This document shows, piece by piece, positions 32,813 through 45,032 of a DNA stretch of 64,000 nt (position 1 is its first letter; each line of letters opens with the position of its first letter). This DNA comes from Tricholoma matsutake (lineage: Eukaryota; Basidiomycota; Agaricomycetes; Agaricales; Tricholomataceae). The stretch lies in assembly GCA_026075535.2 (NCBI GenBank), contig AP026544.2, positions 3,410,001-3,474,000 on the forward strand, in the 5' to 3' direction. A model generated the notes under the pieces. The model was not told where the DNA came from. It worked only from the letters and a program-made list of their open reading frames with translations, and ran no database searches. A program made the position numbers and the translations under genes.

Positions 32813-33350
32813 CTAGGGATCAATAAGCTCAGGTAAGTCTTCATCATCCACCTCTTCATCATCAAAGGCAGCAATGAGAGCATCAACATGCTGCTTAGCA
32901 TCACTTGCTGCTGAGATGTGGCCATTGCAATATGCACTCTTGAGAAGCTGCAGGCTTTCAAAAACCATTCCATTAAGGTGATTGCGATATTTGGTGCCTG
33001 TAAGACCACCACTAGAAAATGCATGCTCAGAAGGTGTAGCCGATCCTTGGATGGAAAGTTGTGCTGGCAGCACACCAAGGAATATGACCCCCTCCTGGAG
33101 CAGCATGGGGAAATGCAGGTAGGAGATGGGGATGTGCTTTGAGGAGGGCTTCCAGAGTTTCCTGATAATAAGCATGCATCCGAGGGAAGTAGGTTTTAAA
33201 CAATGACAATGCATGCCCAGCAATTCTCTTGATGCTGGGGTCCCTGAACAGCTCTTCAAGGGCTAGTTGGTTTGTGGCAGTGTTCGACAGTAAAAAGAGA
33301 TAGACAGTAAGACAGACAAAGCCCACCCCAATAGTTTCAGTAGAGTCCAA
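32813..33350 (-). pseudogene. hAT transposase C-terminal (dimerisation) fragment
   Basis: Two overlapping frames on the minus strand. The second contains FLGVLPAQLSIQGSATPSEH, AFSSGGLTGTKYRNHL and VFESLQLLKSAY, the order seen in hAT C-terminal dimerisation regions (a serine-rich SEH/SER motif followed by a leucine-rich helix). An acidic tail ends DDEEVDDEDLPELID. The catalytic core is missing. Confidence 0.8.
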
Positions 33351-33478
33351 AGCTGGCCCTGCCTATTTCTACCAGGGTGAAGCAGAGAATGCATAGCAGC
33401 ATAATGCAGCAGCCCACTCCAACAGTTTCAGCAGAATCCAAAGCCGGCCCCACCTACTCCTACTAGAGCAGAGCAGGG

Positions 33479-33592
33479 AACACGTGGGGAACACATAGAA
33501 AACACATAAGGAACATCTAGAAAACACATAAGGAACATGTAGAAGATGCACATAAGGAACATGTAGAAAACACATAAGGAACACATAGAAGA
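33479..33592. repeat. minisatellite AACACATAAGGAACAT in hAT interior
   Basis: Four to five imperfect units built on GTAGAAAACACATAAGGAAC (about 22-25 bp). The frames crossing it read as artificial YVFL/FYMF repeats and are not genes. Confidence 0.8.
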
Positions 33593-34000
33593 GGGGTGGA
33601 AGAGGAAGAAAACACACACAGCTCATGGAAACCTGATGAGTGAAGATATGGTGTTCTAAAGATATTCAACAAACAGGCAACACCAAGCGATGGAAATGAG
33701 AGAACAAGAAACCACTTAGTGTACACGCCAAGTGGATGATATGTATACTACATACAATCTACAGGTTCATTCAGGTTCAAACCATGGTTCTGAACTGAAC
33801 ATTACCATCCCTATATTGGAGCCAGTTTCTGATTTCTGATTTCAACTTTGATTTTGATTTTGATTTGTGATTTCATAGTTGCTCTTGCACATCACAGTGT
33901 ATTTTGCACCACAGTGGTGGCAAGCTTTCCTCAATGAGGTTTTGATGCTACCCCACTTGTGTCTTTTACTTACCTTTATATACTTTTATGCAAGCCTTTA

Positions 34001-34645
34001 CTGGGTCTATCGAGGCATACTCTTCTGTGTGTCCTTAGCCACTTATGTAGCATAGGTAGATATCAATATAGTAACATAGTAACACAACTGCCTCGGAACT
34101 TGCCTGCTGTGTTAACCCTTTATACAGTTCGCGGTCTTCGTACAGCCAAAACGATCACGTGATCAATATATAACATCATCGAAATGTAATACATGCAATG
34201 CCAAAACTACAGACTACGGAATAATGCCATACCATCATAAAATACGTCAAGTGAAAATGTCCATGCAATGCGAGTGGCTCCTGAGTCATAAGTAAAAGGC
34301 AATGGGAGCGGGAGTGGGCGTCGGGTATTAGATATCAATGCAGTAGGGTATTGGTTATGGTCATGATGGTTATGGGGAGGGAATACGGTAACTCGAAATG
34401 CAACGACCAAGCGAAGGCGACCATACAGAGAACAAGAAAGAAGCGCGCGCGCGCGCATGTGTGTTGTACACGATGCAGATGCAAATGCCAAACGGAAACG
34501 GAAACGGAAACAAAGACGGAAGATGCGCATCCAGTGTTGAAAAACGAGCCAAGAGCAAAAAAGCCACATAACACCCACCGACCCCGACCAAAACCCACCA
34601 CACCTCGCTCCTCAAATACATAACGACAACCCCACATTCCTTCTC
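34001..34645. other. downstream flank of host gene; no gene recognised
   Basis: CpG content rises here compared with the transposon region. A GCGCGC run lies at 34447-34457. Minus-strand frames of 83-123 residues overlap one another in different frames and show no domain, so none is called. Confidence 0.35.
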
Positions 34646-36388
34646 CTAACCCCCTCTCAACACCCACAAAACCCTCCCAAGGACTCTCAGCGGAAACGTC
34701 GCCGCATACACAAGCGACGACACCATCGACGGCATTGGTGGATTTTTCATGATGTGGGGAGGGTATTTTTGGTTTCGGGTCAGGTTTCGGCTGACGGAGG
34801 GAGTGAGGGTGGGTTCTTCTTCCGAGGAATGGAGAGAGGAAGAAGAAGGAGATTGGGGTTGGAGTTGACGTTCGACTTCTTCAGCGTCGTCTGCGTCTCG
34901 GCGGTGTGTATATGCGCTATTTTTAACGTTGTTTGTTCTCCTCTTGCCGTTCTTGGTGTTCTTATGGGTTCTGGTACTGGTATCGATGTTGGTATTAGCA
35001 TCGGCTTCTTCGAGGATAGTCTCGAGGGACGACAGGGAGCGGAAAGAGCGCGACGGGGAGGGGATGGTGGGTGTACATTGGTTTGGAGTGACGTTTGTGG
35101 ATAAGGGCTCGGGTCTGGATACAGGCGCTACATGCGTGGAGAACGGGAACCACGAAGGTACAACCCAAAACAACGACCAACGCACGTTTTCCTTCTCCTT
35201 CCCCATCTCCCCTGCAAGCCCCCTCATCTCCCCCACCGCGCTCTCCACATTCCTCACCCTCTCCTCCCACTTCCCCACCACCCTCTCCCCCCTCTTCACA
35301 CCGCGCCCAACCTCCTCCACCGCCTCGTCCACATATGCATATACCCCCTCCACACCCTCCACCATCCCCACTCTCACCTTTTCCAATGCCTTTCCCAACC
35401 TCTCCACTCTCCTTTCCAGTTCTCCTATTCCGGCCTTCACTGCTCCCAGTTCGCGTTTATGTGCTTTGGTGAGATCTTCCAAGGAGTGAGAATCGGAATT
35501 GGAGGAGGGAGGGATAGGGGAAGGGGGATAGTGCACGACAGTGTGTAAATCGCCTGTACGCTGTACAACGCGCTCGACGATATGAGACCATGGTCGTATA
35601 CCTGTTGCTAGCACGAAAAGCCCGGTACTGAACCACGATACGGTTACGGAGTCGCCGACGAAGGAGACTGTGACGTAACGCAGGAGAAAGGCGCCGATGA
35701 GCGGGGAGAGTGAGGCTAGTGCGAGGAAGAAGAACTCGATAGCGCGTAGTTCTGAGCGGGCGAGGGAGGCGTAGTGGGAGGCTGCTGTTTCGGGTCCGGG
35801 GTTGTGCGAGGGGTAGTTGGGAGCTCGTTGGCGAGGACGAGATTTTTGGTAGAGTTGCCAAGGGACTTTGTTTTGGGGGATGAGATAGGTTAGATTATAA
35901 AGAAAGGGGTTAGGGTTCAAACGTTCACCTTCGATTATTTGGTGTAGGTAGAATATGAGGAGAATGATGATGAGGATGTTTTTGACGTGGTCACCGCCTG
36001 TTAGCCAGTTTCCTACGGGAGACACAAGGGCGACGACTACTGCCAAGTCGAATTCGTACCATGCACGCGTTGTTGGTGACATTGGACTTGAACTTGAATG
36101 AGAACGAGAGTGATTTGTGTTGATTTTGGGTTTTGGACGCGAAGGTTTTGATTTGTCGTGAAATGTCATAGGGCTGATGGAACCAGCTGAGGGATCGTCT
36201 TCGTCACTGTATTGAGAATGAAAGTCGTCGTCTGAAGATGGAGCCTGGTCTTTTCGAATATCATGCTTTTCGTTGATGTCTAGTTCTGTTAGAGTAGAAG
36301 AAGTTAAGCCTTTTGAACCTGAAGAGGAGGAAGGGCTGAGTCGGAGGGAATGAGAGTGATGCATTCTGCAAGGCTCGGTGGTGGCCAT
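34646..36388 (-). CDS. putative host membrane protein with coiled coil, 580 aa
   Basis: The one clear ordinary gene: an uninterrupted 580-codon frame in CpG-rich DNA unlike the surrounding elements. The N-terminus (1-107) is Ser-rich and probably cytosolic. Hydrophobic segments lie at about 113-128, 135-152, 217-238 and 247-264 (ILIIILLIFYLHQII; AIEFFFLALASLSPLIGAFL). A long heptad-rich helix follows at about 303-400 (ELGAVKAGIGELERRVERLG and on), then a Ser/Thr-rich disordered region. A last amphipathic or hydrophobic segment at 554-577 (MVSSLVYAATFPLRVLGRVL) could be a tail anchor. No catalytic motif is seen and I do not recognise a family. A membrane-anchored scaffold with an oligomerising coiled coil is inference. 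The start at MATTEPCRMH is the first ATG of the frame. Confidence 0.85.
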   Translation of the reverse strand: MATTEPCRMHHSHSLRLSPSSSSGSKGLTSSTLTELDINEKHDIRKDQAPSSDDDFHSQYSDEDDPSAGSISPMTFHDKSKPSRPKPKINTNHSRSHSSSSPMSPTTRAWYEFDLAVVVALVSPVGNWLTGGDHVKNILIIILLIFYLHQIIEGERLNPNPFLYNLTYLIPQNKVPWQLYQKSRPRQRAPNYPSHNPGPETAASHYASLARSELRAIEFFFLALASLSPLIGAFLLRYVTVSFVGDSVTVSWFSTGLFVLATGIRPWSHIVERVVQRTGDLHTVVHYPPSPIPPSSNSDSHSLEDLTKAHKRELGAVKAGIGELERRVERLGKALEKVRVGMVEGVEGVYAYVDEAVEEVGRGVKRGERVVGKWEERVRNVESAVGEMRGLAGEMGKEKENVRWSLFWVVPSWFPFSTHVAPVSRPEPLSTNVTPNQCTPTIPSPSRSFRSLSSLETILEEADANTNIDTSTRTHKNTKNGKRRTNNVKNSAYTHRRDADDAEEVERQLQPQSPSSSSLHSSEEEPTLTPSVSRNLTRNQKYPPHIMKNPPMPSMVSSLVYAATFPLRVLGRVLWVLRGG

Positions 36389-39300
36389 TGCCAGCGCTTA
36401 CAGCACACGTTGGGCATCAAAACGCTGAGATAATAATATCGATCTCCGCGAGCCTCGTTTAGGCTATTTTCGAACTTGGCACAATAACAGCATCTCGACG
36501 TGCGAAAGGAGGTTTCATGATTTAAAAGGACCAGTCCTCGACGCTCAACCTCAAAGAATTATATGTCGTTCGCTCCCCGAATTCAAATTTGTATACGTAT
36601 ATTGTGAAGATCAAATTTTGTCTCGTATGATTTTGTATGTGTATCACTCGAGACCATTCCACCTTTCAAATAACGAGACCTGTGTCACAGATCGCTTCCA
36701 TTTCGCCAGTGTCAAAACTTTTCTTCGCCGCCTGAGAGCATAGTGGCGTTCGTGAATCATGGACAGAAACTCCGTCAGTGGTAAAAATGTATACCTATTA
36801 ATCGTCCCAAAGTCAAACTGAAAAGCATGACAATTTGTCAATATGAACATTAACAGTCTCTGGTGGTCGAAGTACGAAAAGGAAACCGGCAAAATACTAG
36901 AAGAACACGTCGACGATAACCTGAAAGTGGAATATACAAAAGGGATCATGTAGGACTTTAGAAATTATTTCAAACATAAATCATCAATTGCTAGCGCCAG
37001 TGAGATGTCCTGCTGGATGGGAACGTTGCTTGTGGAGGACGCTAGACAATTAAGAGATGGGTAAGAAGCGTAAAGTACGGGTACGAGCGAGAGCGACACA
37101 CTGTTTATGTCACATACAGTTGTTGTGGCAAGCTGGCTCGGGCTCAGCTTCCCTTGCAACAACTTCTGGGGAAGCCCAAACAGGCGCGCCCGAAACGAAG
37201 GTGGCCACTACAGATGAAAAAGTAAGAACCCATCTTGAGAGAAGAGTTCGAGCTCGAGCACTTACTGAGCGTGATAGCGACGGTCACAAACAAAGTCAAG
37301 CCTGAGCGCATTGTAGTTAAGAGTTGAGTGAGGGTAAGTAGTCGAAGGTACAATTGAAGGTAGGACTGCAGACTCAGACAACTGAAGGTGATCTGGGTGT
37401 TGGAAGTATCGCACCAAGTTCGAGGGGTTCTTATAGCCTCGGGAGGCTTGAGAATATCATTATATCAATATCTATTGCAGGACCCTGGATAACCCCTAAG
37501 GGTGTTACCCAATCCGAACCGATTTCAAGTTACCATTTTCGGGAACCGGAAGGGTGCATAGTTGTCCGCATTTGGGTATCTGTCATTGCGGCATACTTAT
37601 CAATATATCACGGCTAGGCCGTCACGCGTCACGGCGTCATTGTGCACCAGATTCTGTGAGAGTGATAAATCAAACACCGATAGTTATCACAAAAGCGTGG
37701 TGCAAGTAGAGCGATACTAAGTGTACACAGGGAGTGATGCATCACTATCCCGCATCTCTTCCCTTTGCCCGTGAATCCGTGATGCATTAGTAGATACGTT
37801 AGTTTTCACACGCTGCTCACGCCGCCGGGGGCTTTATGGACATCTCAAAACCGGCGGGAAGTACAGAAAGCACGGCTCGATCACGGACGGCATCGTGACA
37901 CATCCTGACATCCACCTGGACCTTTCCAGAGTTTTTCGCGGGGCCTGCGCGAAAATCTAGCCTGCTGAGAGGCTGTCTCCGGACAATTTGGGGCCACAAA
38001 AGTGGCAGTTTCTGATGTCCGGACAAACTTGAAAAAAAAAATCGAAATCAGTTCCAATCCAGACAAATTTGCGAAAAGTTGTCCGGACAAAAATGACGAA
38101 ATTTTGACATTTTGGAAACTTCCTATATTATCCGGGGTCCTGCGTAGACTCAGAAAATAAAATTTCTTATCATTCCTTTAAGGCTAGACCTTCACATTAT
38201 GGCTCTTCATCAGAGGCATTAATCTTATTGAAATAAAACGGCACTCAGCAGGCCCAATCGACGTGAATCTGTATATGGTATCGGCGACAAGATGGGATCA
38301 CCAGCATCAAGTTTCTCCATGCATCAGTAATTGATGGACCCTAGGCCGGCAAGGCTACTGTATGGTCAATTTTTCATAGACGTACATTGCAACGCAGCTC
38401 AAGGATTGTAAAAAATTCCATAGACGTCGCGACAACAGAATGAATTTCGCCATTTTTTTAGACCATTTTTCACAGGAGGAGTCATTATAAGGCCAAGGTC
38501 AGCGGCTAGACCGGGACCAGAGCGACGCATCGACGTTTCAACCCTGACTCGGCCGTTCGACATATATAACCCTGACATCTGTAACCAGAGCGGCATCAGC
38601 ACGGCAAGAATATGAATATATGATGCATATCGTTGGCCGAAGTTTAAGTATCTTGCTCCGAGTCGTCATCGCTTGCAAGTTGCCACGGCGGAGGGGATAC
38701 TCTATCCACAATTGTGATTGATTTTACTGAATGGGATGCTAGTCTTTGATGAAAATTTTGCACCGGACAACGATTGTCGGTGGCTGATATACCATTGATG
38801 GGAGCATTGCCCGACGTTATGAAAACCTGACCATTTTCGGTTGGATTATAGAATATTGATGTGTCACATCAAGTCACAGGCATATGACAATGGCATGAAT
38901 GAACGGGCATCAAGGCCTGCCTCATGCTGTTGGATGCTGGCATTGGAACATAAGCAGAATCTTCAGAAATGAAATACGAATGACTCATGCAGAATTTTTG
39001 AAAACGTGATTCCGTATTAATATGAAAAGTGCTAAAATAAATGAAAACATCAACGTTTCAGCTGCAGGCCTAAGGATAGACCGGCCGTCGGATGCCTGCC
39101 GTCAAACGCCAACTTGATTAATCACTGGCACTAATGTCTGACTAGTACTACGTGCACTACGTTCGCGCGATTATTTACAGCAACAGTGAACATGTTCGTA
39201 TCCAGATCAGCAGATCTTTGGTTATGCGCTCTGAACTTAGCAATGCTAACTTATAACTTAAAGTCTCATCATGACTCCTATCAGGATTTAGCTCCTATCA

Positions 39301-40040
39301 CGGTATCACCAACCCAGGTTTCGTTGGTTTTTTAGCCGGTTCTGGACTTCAAGTTGAATTCGAATGGGTCATGACTCGATGCCACTGCTAGGACTTGTAG
39401 TATCTTTCATCTTTGGGAAAATCTTGTGAACGCTGCTATCGACATTCTGCACGTGGGTATAAGATATAAGACGGAGTCCATGCGTGTTCCATGCGCCACT
39501 CGACTGATATTCCGCATGTCCGCATCTTCTCCTGAATTTCATCTTGAGCCAAGATCTACCCGAGGACCGCACGGCGGAACTTGGACGCTCAGTATAGCGA
39601 TGAAGAAAATCAGCCTTGTGTCCAACAGGATTCATGATATCGTTTTGACTTTATGACCAAACATCATATGTACCTCAGGTGAGGCTCGTTGATCCGCGCC
39701 TTGCCTCGCCCTGCACAGGTGGGCTCAGGTTGGGCTCAGGTACAATCTTCACCGGAGGGCCTTTCGGATCAGGAGTGCTTGAAGCAGCGCTCACACGAGG
39801 AAGAACGTTTGGGAGGTTTTCTTTGCCCTCTTTAGGTGCGGTGTACATCAGCAATGTCAGGGTTATTCCCACGCCAAACCATAGCGAGCCATAGCAAACA
39901 CCCATTTTCGAAATAGCCTCATAGCGACTCATAGCGAGGACAGTCGTCGACATAGCGCTAGCTAGCATTAACCCCTTTTATTTTCTAGGAACTGCCGCGC
40001 GGGCGTTACCCGCATGGCATTTTCATTTTTTACAAAGTTG
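36389..40040. other. probable single-copy intergenic DNA
   Basis: Sequence of normal complexity with many CpGs, no transposon protein and no long frame. It includes the upstream region of the 580-aa gene (36389-36640). A minus-strand frame at 36644-36949 (101 codons, basic YALRRRRKVLTLAKWKRS) could be a 3' exon of an unseen gene but is unsupported. CTCGCTATGAG/CGCTATGG-type words repeat at 39880-39960. Confidence 0.35.
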
Positions 40041-40054
40041 AGTAGAACACTTCA

Positions 40055-40204
40055 CACCGGAGGCATTTTCCAGCTCATGTCGTGATGACATGAGTTCATC
40101 TCATATCTTCGGCAGATCATCTAGCAATGATGTGCATATGCGGCCTCCAGTAGACACATGGCACTGATCCAAGACAAGTTAGACAACTGATGTAAGCCAT
40201 TGCC
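40055..40204 (+). repeat. CACTA left terminal inverted repeat
   Basis: About 150 bp matching the right repeat with scattered transitions and small indels. It has an internal hairpin, CTCATGTC-GTGAT-GACATGAG, near 40073-40093, which is nearly conserved in the right copy. Confidence 0.95.
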
Positions 40205-40311
40205 CCAAAAATCGTGATTATATTAGTCACTCGTGGAAAATGCCAGAACTTGTTCACACGTTGATTACATTGATTTCCTGTTGCCAGTGATAACCACAAC
40301 ACCAATTCTCC

Positions 40312-43300
40312 ATGCCTCACAAAGTTGTCTGCACTTGTAGTGTCTGTTTTCACTTGACATATTTGGACTCCCATGGCCAAAATGTCCCTGGCCACCTTGT
40401 CAGTTCACAGATATGAAGAAAACATGAAATTCGAGATCAACATGATCCCCAGGATGATCCACTTCCAGCGAGGTCCACCATTATTGATGCTGAGTCACAC
40501 TCTCAGGCTGCTCAATGTGTAGATCTTACACAAGGTATGCAAACACTGTTTTTACATTTACTGAATTACAATTTAGGCTTTGGATTATAGCTGTTACACA
40601 TGTCATTGATCTATGCTGTCTCATTGTTGCTTGGCTCTCCCTTCAGTCTGGAATCAGTAGAGATACTGCCAATATTCTATTGCGCCTGTTCAAGTTCATC
40701 ATCCTCACTACTCTGAGGCTCATTAAACTTGCACTTGCTTCTGCTGATATCAAGACCTCAGAACTCACAGAACTCAAGATGCCACTGGATATATGGACTG
40801 TATATTCCCAATGTCAGCTAGATCCTACAATTGAGCAGGTCATTTGCTGCCCCAAGTGCTTCAAGCAATATCCTAATGGTGGTCCATCACAATGTAACTG
40901 GTGTTGCTCTCCAAAGTCCAGGCCTTGTAACACTAATCTATACACACAACATGAGACTTCAGGTGGCCTGCAGAGGATCCCTGAATGCCTCTATACCACT
41001 CAGTCATTTGAGTCATAGCTCATATTTTTACTCTCTCATTCTCAAATTGAGGACCATTTGTATCAGACTTTTGCAAAATCTCAAGGGGTGTTCAATCCTG
41101 GACGGATGCATGATATATATGACAGCCCTGCCTGGAGTTCATTGCGCCCTTTTCTTCAATCACCTTACCACCTTGTTTTTGCTTTATATATTGACTGGTT
41201 TAATCCTTTGACCAATAAAATTGCAGGTATGTCTGTTAATTTTGGGGTGTAGATGAAAATTAACAAATCTTTAGGCAAAGTAGTATCATGTGGTGCCATT
41301 ATCCTATACTGTTTGAACTTGCCCATCTCCATCAGATTCCTTCATGAAAACACATTTACTATTGGAATGACTCCCTCTCCACATGCCCCAACCATTTGGA
41401 CAATACCACATGTTCTGGAGCCTATCAAGAAGATGATTTTAGACTTAGACCTCCCAGGAAAGGTCTTACCTACAGATTGCAACCCACAGGGCACTGCAGT
41501 AGCAGCACAACTTATTCCACTGCTTGCAGATTTGCAAGCCATTCGGAAAGTGTCTGGATTTGTTTCTCATGCTGCTGGGCTATTCTGTTCCTTCTGTAAA
41601 TGTCACCACAATGACATTGAGGATCTTGATTACCATCATTGGGAACTGCGGCGTGGAACTGAAGTTCACACTCAAGCTCAGGAGTGGTGCAATCTGGTGA
41701 CCATCAAGGCTAAAACAGCTATGACTAAAGAAACTGGTGTACGGTGGACACCACTCCATGATCTTCCTTACTGGGATCCTGTTCAATATGTCATTCTAGG
41801 ATTCATGCACAATTTTCTTGAAGGAATCCTTCAGTATCATCTTCGAGTTCTGTGGGGCATTGGTCAAACTAAGGCTGCAATCAAATTGTTGGCAACCCTT
41901 CAACTTAATGATGATGACACAGATGCAGAGACTTCATCCCATTACTCTGAAGATGATAGTGCAAGTCAACACAGCAGCACTTCAGGTCTTGCAGAGTATT
42001 TGGACAATATGGATGTTGACAACACAAACATTACCCTGAGTCCTACCTCCAGCTCTACTCCTACTCCCAGTTCAAATGCTGTGCCTCTTCCTTCTGGTGA
42101 CTACAATGAAGATGATGAAGAGCCTGTGTCTATTGGTGGTGCATTCAACTTTATGCCTGCAGAGCTAGCTATGATTCGAGCATGCATTTCAGATGTTCAG
42201 CTTCCTACTTGGGTTCAGCGGCCTCCTACCAAGCTTGGTGAAGCCAGTCATGGAAGCTTAAAAGCTCATGAGCTCCTCATTCTATTCTCCATCATATTTC
42301 CTCTTGTCATTCCAGCACTCTGATGGAATGGCACTGAGGTACAACAGGAACTTTTACAGAACTTTTGTGAATTGGTCTGTGCAACAAATATAATTGCAGG
42401 CTATTCTGTCAGCAATGCTTAAGCAGATGCCTTTATGGACCACTACATTAATTACCGCTCTTCTATGCAGCACCTTTTTGGTGCTGTATTTCACTCAATG
42501 CCCAACCACCACTATGCTATGCACAATGGGGCACTACTTAAATTCTGGGGCCCACTAGCTCTGCTTAGTGAATTTTTTGGTGAAAGGATGAATGGAGATT
42601 ATGGGCAAATCAAAACAAACATAAGTCCTCAATTTCTCAAATGTACTTTCACTAAGTAGTATTTCTTGAACAGAGGATATGGAGTTGACAATGCTTCGCC
42701 AGAGTGCTCATCATGGATGCTTAGATGCACTCCTTCACAATAACAACCTCCAAGCCAATGTTTCTGAATTGGCTGAGATTTTACAACCAAGCACCCACCC
42801 CACTGCTCAGCCAACACACAACCTCAATGGCCCTGAAGTTGCTGCTGCTCATGTAAGTGGAAAGCCCCTTGATCGAAGGCACTATGACCTTCTTCTTCAA
42901 TATCTGAGAGTCATTGGCCGGGACTACAATTCAGTATTCACTAGTGGACCTTATGCTCTTAGCACCCTCCTGCTCCCTCCTGCTGTTCAACAGCCTCGCC
43001 AAGTGGTCTTTGAGGATCAAACATACAGCCACAACAATAGCCATGCAGGAAACAGCCATATTCAGTTCTATATCCCAACACATGGAGATACCATCGAGAC
43101 TGGATATATTGAGGAAATTTGGGAACTTCCCCTTGAAGGTCTCTGGCAAACATTTTTCTTTGTTCATCAACATCGTCCACTCTCACCAGCTCAGCAAAGA
43201 AAGACACCATACACAGTTGAGCCTTGCTCAAGGCTGCAATCAAAGGCTGTCAGTTGTGAGCTATCAAACACTGTGTACATTCTTGAACCACAGCATATCA

Positions 43301-43398
43301 TTTGCCACCTTGCTACCTATACAATCCCTGTTGGCATGTATGGGTTGAAGAAGGATGTTATGCTCATTAATTGGTCACTCAACCATAAACGTAGATAG
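40312..43398 (+). pseudogene. CACTA tnp2-like transposase
   Basis: Transposase that would cut and paste the element. N-terminus MPHKVVCTCSVCFHLTYLD (40312) with a cysteine cluster, then the zinc region LPLDIW-like ... ICCPKCFKQYP, PCNTNLYTQ, CLYTTQSFES (to 41018; the next codon is TAG where relatives have Trp). The core has FALYIDWFNPLTNKIAG, an intron at 41227-41274 whose removal joins IAG to KVVSCGAIILYCLNLP, then GVRWTPLHDLPYWDPVQYVI and LGFMHNFLEGILQYHLRVLW. The C-terminal part has MDHYINYRSSMQHLF, NHHYAMHNGALLKFWGPLAL, ELTMLRQSAHHG and IWELPLEGLWQTFFFVHQHR, ending LNHKRR. Stops at about 42321 and 42419 and a frame break near 42645-42690 disable it. Confidence 0.88.
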
Positions 43399-45030
43399 GA
43401 AACATAATAATTACATGAGAGTCAAAAAAGTAATATTGGTGTGCACACAGGCTCCCAGCAATGGGAGGGTACCGAAGAACTACATAGCCTCATTTGTCTT
43501 AAGATAGACCTTACTCATACTCAACTAGATCACATGATGTTACTTTTTCTGTGACTCATCATATGATCATATATGATGGTGGACACGATTGCAATGCAGA
43601 CTCATGAGAAACATAGATTAGAATATGTATTAGTGAGTAAGTAATTAGTGACAATTATCTATGCATTAGGTTTGTCAAACTGAGTGAGCAGGAGTGTCAG
43701 GATGACCCTGTGGCCTCTGTATTTATGGAGAGAACACAGTCGCCCACTGTGTCATCAGTAGTGGGGGCAGGTGCTGTGCTGTGCTGTCATTGTCAGTGCC
43801 ATTTGAGCCATGATCCACCCCATGAGCAGTCGCTTGTGAGACTGGAGGCAGCTGGTGGGTCGTGCTGGCATCCTGGCGCTGTCCAATGCCATCATAGGTC
43901 ATAGCACCCATGATCCACCCAGTGAGCAGTTGCATGCTGGCATAGAAGCAGGTGCTGGGCAGTCCATCATGGTTGTGAGGTGCTGGGGTTGGTACAATGC
44001 CTGTTTCAGGGAGTTTGGGGGGGGGTTAGCATGACATAGCACAGATTCATGGGTGCATAGGTGCATACTGTGCAGGCATCCCACTTCTCAGGTTTCCCGG
44101 CACCCCTCTCCATCATCCAAACCCTGCTGCTTGTTGTTACCTGTAGTTTAGATCCTAAAAAAGAAAGAACACCGTTAGTTAGCTAGTAAAAAACAAGAAT
44201 TGAGCACAAAAAACATACCTAGGTGCCTATGTTGTGTCTGATCAGCTCGTTTGCAGCTGTGGGTAGTGCTTAGTGGTGTGGGAGTGGATGTGGAAGTGGT
44301 GGTGGTAGAGGTGGGAGGGAGCCTTCCCCTTGCATAGAGAGTGAGGGGCAAGGGTGTCGTTGTCATTCGTCATTCTCCCGTCATTGTCATTGTGCCCATG
44401 TGCTTGTCTGTCACTGTTGCTTGGGTGTCCTCATTGTCATGCCACCCACTGTCCACCCTGCGAGCAGTTGCTCGCAGTGGTAGCAGCAGGTGCTGGGTGT
44501 CGGGTGCCATCTGATCGTTGTCGTTGTCATCCCTGTTGCCAGTAGTTCAATTTAGTTAGTAAAAAAGAAAAAGAAAAAGAAAGAGAAACAAACAAAAAAA
44601 CTTACCTATGGCCCAAGAGACGTCAATGTCTCTTGGGCCTTTTTCTTCTTTCCCTCCTCCGTGTCATCTCATCGTCTCCCTATTGTTGTCCCCATCTTCA
44701 TTTCCCCTTCCTCCTCATTTTCTCATCATCGTCCTCATCATCGTTAATGTCATTCATTGCCTGTTGTCACCCTGCTACACACCTTGTGAGCAGGGGCTCG
44801 CAGTGGTGACATGGGGTGTCCTGGCCTGTCCCAGTGTGGGTCTGTCATATTCATAAAGGCATACTAACATAGAGTAAGAGCAATCATAACTACTGCAGGA
44901 CATATGCTATTACCATGTAAGTTGTGAGTTGCAACAAGACATGATGGGCCCCAGGCCATTTAAGCTTGCATCTGCTCCTGCTCACCCTGCTCACCCTGCT
45001 TGTTCTCCTCCTCCTCCTCCTCCTCACCAT
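43399..45030. repeat. low-complexity spacer of CACTA element
   Basis: No convincing frame. On the minus strand it has the architecture of 1-2.3 kb: an ATAG|GTAAGT donor-like site after a 12-bp hairpin (44610-44639), another GTATGT site near 44218 with CTAAC and TTTTTTAG about 60 nt later, and dyad-family copies at 43822, 43922, 44460 and near 44785. Possibly degenerate exons of the same low-complexity gene type. Confidence 0.4.
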
Positions 45031-45032
45031 CT

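Larger units (their letters stand above)
32571..33813 (-). mobile_element. hAT transposon, internally deleted
   Basis: The ends are near-perfect inverted repeats: TAGGGATGGTAAGGTTCAGT on the left, TAGGGATGGTAATGTTCAGT reading inward from the right. It is flanked by the exact 8-bp duplication TATTGGAG (32563-32570 and 33814-33821). The 8-bp duplication and the TAGGGATG end are typical of hAT. It retains only the C-terminal end of a transposase on the minus strand and has a minisatellite at 33479-33592, so it is non-autonomous. It inserted in LINE-2. Confidence 0.93.
25400..34000 (+). mobile_element. LINE-2: non-LTR retrotransposon with two insertions
   Basis: A LINE with ORF1 (from 25482), ORF2 endonuclease, RT, RNase H and a C-terminal zinc motif, ending in a TGATTT/TTTTGA-rich 3' region near 33840-34000. 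It is interrupted by a DNA element at 29875-31208 (duplicated ACTGTAGGT) and by a hAT element at 32571-33813 (duplicated TATTGGAG). Removing both rejoins LINE sequence exactly. Many stops of all kinds and several frame changes show it is inactive. RNase H and the knuckle suggest the Tad1/I group. The exact 5' and 3' ends are estimates. Confidence 0.85.

Noticed and set aside
33369..33726. Small hydrophobic YVFL/FYMF-rich proteins on the minus strand
   Set aside because: They are translations of the minisatellite inside the hAT element.
37057..39970. Short frames of 60-97 codons on both strands
   Set aside because: No domain, no codon bias that separates them from the flanks, and mutual overlap.
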